Assembly (NCBI GenBank): GCA_900544655.1
Contig: UQWE01000061.1
Span: forward strand, 1-8,372
Direction of reading: 5' to 3'
DNA: 8,372 nucleotides
Source: an uncultured Coriobacteriaceae bacterium
GTDB taxonomy: Bacteria > Actinomycetota > Coriobacteriia > Coriobacteriales > Atopobiaceae
A program made the position numbers and the translations under genes. Each line of letters begins with the position of its first letter. The stretch's first letter is position 1. The notes under the pieces are model-generated. The model was given only the letters and a program-made list of their open reading frames with translations, had not been told where the DNA came from and did no database searches. Positions 5,833 through 8,372 of this stretch are shown one piece after another.

Positions 5833-6234
5833 ATGGAGCCAGTTATTATGGTCATGAATGACGAGATTGGTTGCCTGGATCGATTTGCTGACCCCACATA
5901 CCTAAAAACCTGGTATGAGGCAATGTGGACAATCACGGAGGACCTCTTCTGCGGCAAAGAAGACTCCGAAGATGACCTGTACCAGATCGACGACGAGCTT
6001 TATGCGCCAATTCCCGCCTTCGATGCTGCTTTTGGGAATGATAGGGGGCTCGTTTTCATATGGCTGGTGGTCAACCGCATTTTGAACGATCCTACCTATG
6101 ACAAGACTCTCGAGGATTTTGCGCCATACCTTGCGGGGAAGAAAGGAGTGCTCACCGCTGGATTCCTACGTCATGAGGTGTCTTCGGTGAACTATCCTCA
6201 TACCAGACAGACAACCAATGAAGGCGAGGTCAAG
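5833..6234 (+). CDS. Unrecognised 134-codon frame with no stop of its own, runs into the oxidoreductase
   Basis: I do not recognise this protein. The frame opens at ATG 5833 with GAGGAGG five bases upstream, a strong initiation signal, after an in-frame TAA at 5794. It encodes a mostly soluble, acidic segment rich in Asp and Glu (for example EDSEDDLYQIDDE around residues 43-55), with Trp and Tyr in YLKTWYEAMW and a short hydrophobic stretch LVFIWLVV near residues 73-80 that looks like a buried helix, not a membrane span. It contains no stop and continues in frame into the Gfo/Idh/MocA protein whose own start is at 6235. Base composition is about 50% G+C, unlike the downstream gene. It may be the 5' part of a gene truncated at the edge of the block, or a genuine N-terminal extension giving a 460-residue fusion. 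The strong ribosome site argues that it is, or recently was, translated. Confidence 0.45.
6226..6229 (+). promoter_or_regulatory. Shine-Dalgarno GAGG supporting an oxidoreductase start at 6235
   Basis: AAGGCGAGG ends five bases before ATG 6235. The protein then reads into the expected N-terminal strand of the nucleotide-binding fold within a few residues. This favours 6235 over the upstream in-frame ATG 5833 as the ancestral start. Confidence 0.6.
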
Positions 6235-7215
6235 ATGAGTGCATCGGAAATCCGCTGGGGAATCCTTGGGGCGGGCGGGATCGCGAAGAGGTTTGCGGCT
6301 AGTCTCGAGACCGTGGAGGGAGCCAGGCTCGTTGCGGTCTCCGGCCGTTCGGCGGAGCGCCTTGCCGCCTTTGCTCCCGCCCGCATCTATGCCGATGGTT
6401 CGGATGGCTCCTCCGCCCACGCGAGCCTCCTCGCAGACCCTGAGGTCGATGCCATCTACCTCGCGCTCCCGCACTCCATGCACCTCCGCTGGGTGCTCGA
6501 GGCCATGCGTGCCGGCAAGCCCGTGCTCTGCGAGAAGCCGGCCGTCCTTACTGAGGCGGAGGCCCGTCAGCTCGCCGATGCCGCTCGTAGCTCGAGCGCC
6601 CTCTTCATGGAGGCGATGAAGTGCCGCTTCGTGCCGCTCCACGCCCGCGTGCGCGCCCTCATCGACTCCGGCGAGCTTGGGCGCGTCTGCGAGCTGACGT
6701 GCTCGCAGTGCGTCGACTATGGAGAGGACAACCTCCGTTATCTCGTCAACCCCGTTAGCGGGGGAGCGCTCTATGACCTCGGCTGCTACCCGATGAGCTG
6801 GGTCGAGGAACTTACGCAAGGCAATGAGCCCCAGGTCAGCGCACGTGCAAACTGGCGCGACGTCTCCGGTGGGCGCGTCGATTGGTCTGGCGATGCCAAC
6901 CTCGACTTTGGAGACGTGCGTGCGAGCGTCCACTGGGCGGGTGACTCCGCGGAGTATGACTGCTCCGTCCTGATTCGCTGCGAGCGGGGGAGCGTCCTCG
7001 TCGAGCGCGCACACCGTCCGGAGCGTGCGGTGGTGAGCCTCCCTGGCATGAAGGACGAGGTCATATCCGCGCCCTACGATCCGGATGACTTCCACGGCGA
7101 GATCGCGCACTTCTGCGAGCTCATGCGCGCCGGCGCCACGGAGAGCCCCGTCATGCCGCTTGCCGCCACCATCCGTAACGCCCGCCTCATCGATGCCGTC
7201 CGCGCGGTGATGTAG
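6235..7215 (+). CDS. Gfo/Idh/MocA family NAD(P)-dependent oxidoreductase
   Basis: A soluble dehydrogenase of the Gfo/Idh/MocA family, which oxidises or reduces sugars, inositols, amino sugars or diols with NAD(P). From ATG 6235 it is 326 residues, the normal length. The N-terminal Rossmann fold begins at once with IRWGILGAGGIAKRF (GxGxxA at about 12-17). EKP with the likely catalytic Lys lies at 100-102. GGALYDLGCYP at 176-186 is the conserved substrate-side motif of the C-terminal alpha/beta domain; it has Cys-Tyr where many relatives have His, as in the dihydrodiol-dehydrogenase-like branch. The substrate cannot be predicted. G+C is about 65% from the first codons on, unlike the in-frame sequence upstream. 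If translation begins at 5833 it would carry a 134-residue extension that this family does not normally have. It is convergent with the exonuclease gene. Confidence 0.88.
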   Translation: MSASEIRWGILGAGGIAKRFAASLETVEGARLVAVSGRSAERLAAFAPARIYADGSDGSSAHASLLADPEVDAIYLALPHSMHLRWVLEAMRAGKPVLCEKPAVLTEAEARQLADAARSSSALFMEAMKCRFVPLHARVRALIDSGELGRVCELTCSQCVDYGEDNLRYLVNPVSGGALYDLGCYPMSWVEELTQGNEPQVSARANWRDVSGGRVDWSGDANLDFGDVRASVHWAGDSAEYDCSVLIRCERGSVLVERAHRPERAVVSLPGMKDEVISAPYDPDDFHGEIAHFCELMRAGATESPVMPLAATIRNARLIDAVRAVM

Positions 7216-7234
7216 GCCTCTTCTCGCACTAGCT

Positions 7235-7280
7235 CAGGGCCGCCCGCCCGTGACGATACGTGTCACAGGCGGCGGCCCTG
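7235..7280. terminator. Long G+C-rich hairpin between convergent genes
   Basis: Starting at 7235, CAGGGCCGCC pairs with GGCGGCCCTG ending at 7280. The helix continues, after a one-base bulge and one mismatch, through GCC/GGC and GTGAC/GTCAC to a seven-base loop. About 18 base pairs form in all. It begins 19 bases after the oxidoreductase stop and lies about 60 bases beyond the exonuclease stop, so it probably ends transcription or protects 3' ends from both sides. Neither side has a T-run, so it is not a classic intrinsic terminator. Confidence 0.6.
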
Positions 7281-7288
7281 GTAATTGC

Positions 7289-7372
7289 GCCTTGAGGTGG
7301 TTGCGGGTCGAGCCGTGCCTTGAAGCGGTCGCAGACCGAACTATGCCTTGAAGCAGTTGCGGGCGGCGAACT
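7289..7372. repeat. Three imperfect 28-bp tandem repeats over the exonuclease 3' end
   Basis: GCCTTGA recurs at 7289, 7317 and 7345, exactly 28 bases apart. Units one and two match at 19 of 28 positions, and all nine differences are transitions. Units two and three match at 16 of the first 20. The third unit encodes the last residues of the exonuclease, the stop codon (7341-7343) falls at the end of the second unit, and the first is wholly non-coding. This looks like an old tandem duplication of the gene's tail. Confidence 0.75.
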
Positions 7373-8309
7373 CGGCCTGGACGGTCCTGAGCATGAGCTC
7401 CGTGTCGTCGAGACCCTGGTGCACCTCGGCCTCGCTGGCAGAGAGGGTGCCGCGCCTGCGGGCCCAGTTCTCGAGGGATGCGGGAGAGCTCTCGCGCGGC
7501 AGGGTCTTGACCTCGGGGTCGAGCTGGCGGCAGATGTCGCGGGTGTCCACGGGCACGATCTTGCCCGCGCGCCTCGCCTCGGCGTATCCGTCGAGGTGAA
7601 GCGTGAACCAGGAATCCTCGAACGCCGCGTTGTGCGCCATCATCGGGTACTTCTTCATGAGCTTCAGGAGCTTGGCCTGCAGTGCCTTGTTCTCGCGGAA
7701 GGGAATCTTGCCGTCGACGTCCGCCCAGGTGATGTGGTGGATGTTCTCGAGGGGCACGCCCTTCTCGGCGTACATCTCCGGAATGCCGCAGAAGTAGGCC
7801 TCGGCACCGGTGGGCTCGGCGTCTGCCGTGAGCTCCATGAGCTCGAAGCCCACGTTGACGATGTAGCCGCGGTCCGGGTAGCGGTCCGTCGTCTCGATGT
7901 CGATGCCCAGGACCGTGCCCTTGACGGGCTTGGAAACGTAGGAGACGGCGAGGTTGTTGCGGTCGCCGCGGATCTCGCGGATGACGGTCGTGGCCTTGCG
8001 CTTCTGGAGCGCGGCGACGCCGGCGCAGAGGTCCTCATCGCTCATGCCGCGGGCGAGGCTGTGGTCGCGCGTGTTGGCGAGGCGCTCGATGCCCATCTGG
8101 TCGCAGAGCTCGCGGTTGCGGTCCGCGAGGTCGCGGATGACGTCGTAGGAGAAGCCAGGGTTGTCGTTCTTGGCGAACTCCTCGCGAAGCGCGGCCATGG
8201 CCTCCTCGTTCTTCTGACGTTCTGAGTCCATGGCGGGGAAGCCCTCGCAATAGACGATTTCCGGGATGAAGAGCGCGCTTGCGTGCTCGAGTGCCTGGCT
8301 GACGTTCAT
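7341..8309 (-). CDS. DEDDh 3'-5' exonuclease (DnaQ/epsilon-like fold) with N-terminal extension
   Basis: A 322-residue protein whose residues about 130-312 form a DEDDh exonuclease domain, which removes nucleotides from 3' ends using two metal ions. Motif I is GIDIET with Asp137 and Glu139. Motif II is AHNAAFED with Asp232. Motif III is HQGLDD with His297 and Asp302 (Hx4D, the DEDDh spacing). All four acidic ligands and the His are present. The first 130 or so residues are charged and mostly helical in appearance, and I do not recognise a domain there. ATG 8309 is supported by AAGGAG at 8314-8319, four bases upstream. No polymerase domain is attached, so it is a stand-alone trimming, proofreading or repair nuclease, or an RNase of the same fold. 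The stop lies within a 28-bp tandem repeat. The 63 bases upstream to the window edge are very G+C rich with no visible -10 box; a promoter may lie outside. Confidence 0.87.
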   Translation of the reverse strand: MNVSQALEHASALFIPEIVYCEGFPAMDSERQKNEEAMAALREEFAKNDNPGFSYDVIRDLADRNRELCDQMGIERLANTRDHSLARGMSDEDLCAGVAALQKRKATTVIREIRGDRNNLAVSYVSKPVKGTVLGIDIETTDRYPDRGYIVNVGFELMELTADAEPTGAEAYFCGIPEMYAEKGVPLENIHHITWADVDGKIPFRENKALQAKLLKLMKKYPMMAHNAAFEDSWFTLHLDGYAEARRAGKIVPVDTRDICRQLDPEVKTLPRESSPASLENWARRRGTLSASEAEVHQGLDDTELMLRTVQAEFAARNCFKA

Positions 8310-8372
8310 ATTGCTCCTTATGGGTGTGCGCGGCGGGTGCGGGCGTGCCCGGCGGGACGGCGTGCGCTCGCG

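Larger units (their letters stand above)
2280..6234. other. Lower-G+C block, probable acquired accessory region
   Basis: The stretch holding the helicase, the second Nudix gene and the unrecognised frame is poorer in G+C than its flanks. By hand count, 5821-6240 is 212 of 420 bases (about 50%), one helicase line is 32 of 60 and one copy-2 Nudix line 33 of 60. Flanking samples are 39 of 60 in copy-1 Nudix, 47 of 60 in panB and 39 of 60 at the start of the oxidoreductase. The right-hand step at about 6240 is abrupt; the left edge is placed at about 2280 by eye. No integrase, transposase, tRNA or flanking repeat of useful length was found, so the mode of arrival is unknown. Confidence 0.55.

Noticed and set aside
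2315..6198. CTATCCT at 2315-2321 and 6192-6198 as flanking target-site duplication of the low-G+C block
   Set aside because: Seven bases shared over windows of this size is easily chance, the copies are not at the exact composition edges, and no mobility gene or inverted ends accompany them.
6166..7110. 314-codon open frame on the minus strand
   Set aside because: It is antisense to the Gfo/Idh/MocA gene, whose family motifs are clear. No ribosome site or recognisable domain supports it.
7320..8225. 301-codon open frame on the plus strand
   Set aside because: It is antisense to the DEDDh exonuclease, which has all catalytic motifs and a ribosome site. The shadow is compositionally skewed to Val, Leu and Ala with no motifs.
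1..8372. CRISPR array, tRNA, rRNA, insertion sequence or riboswitch
   Set aside because: No regularly spaced direct repeats with unique spacers, no cloverleaf or conserved rRNA stretches, and no transposase or recognisable aptamer were seen on either strand.

Overview
The window is a bacterial chromosomal segment. Its dense, G+C-rich coding, strong Shine-Dalgarno sites and gene style suggest an actinobacterium, plausibly a gut Coriobacteriia such as Collinsella or Olsenella. That placement is an inference from composition and protein style; there is no rRNA or other marker gene here.

Layout. Positions 1-2142 hold three minus-strand genes: a MutT-like Nudix hydrolase (first in the transcription direction), then panB and panC, two steps of pantothenate (coenzyme A precursor) synthesis. 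panB and panC overlap by one base, and panC runs off the left edge. Positions of about 2280-6234 are clearly poorer in G+C (low fifties percent in hand-counted samples, against about 65% or more in the flanks). They carry a 958-residue PLD-nuclease/SF2-helicase/DUF3427 protein on the plus strand, a second MutT-like Nudix hydrolase convergent with it behind a shared hairpin terminator, and an unrecognised 134-codon reading frame. That frame runs without a stop into a host-like Gfo/Idh/MocA oxidoreductase (6235-7215, plus). The window ends with a minus-strand DEDDh 3'-5' exonuclease (7341-8309), convergent with the oxidoreductase. The gap between them holds a long hairpin, and an imperfect 28-bp tandem repeat begins there and runs over the exonuclease stop codon.

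Interpretation. The flanks look like ordinary housekeeping or metabolic genes. The middle looks like an acquired block. Its core, a multidomain nuclease-helicase next to a nucleotide pyrophosphohydrolase, is a credible DNA-conflict (anti-mobile-element) candidate, but the sequence alone does not prove that role. The two Nudix proteins are close to half identical by eye, lie on either side of the helicase, and have similar putative promoters. The right edge of the block appears to lie at the join between the unknown frame and the oxidoreductase start. No tRNA, rRNA, CRISPR array, transposase or integrase was seen.
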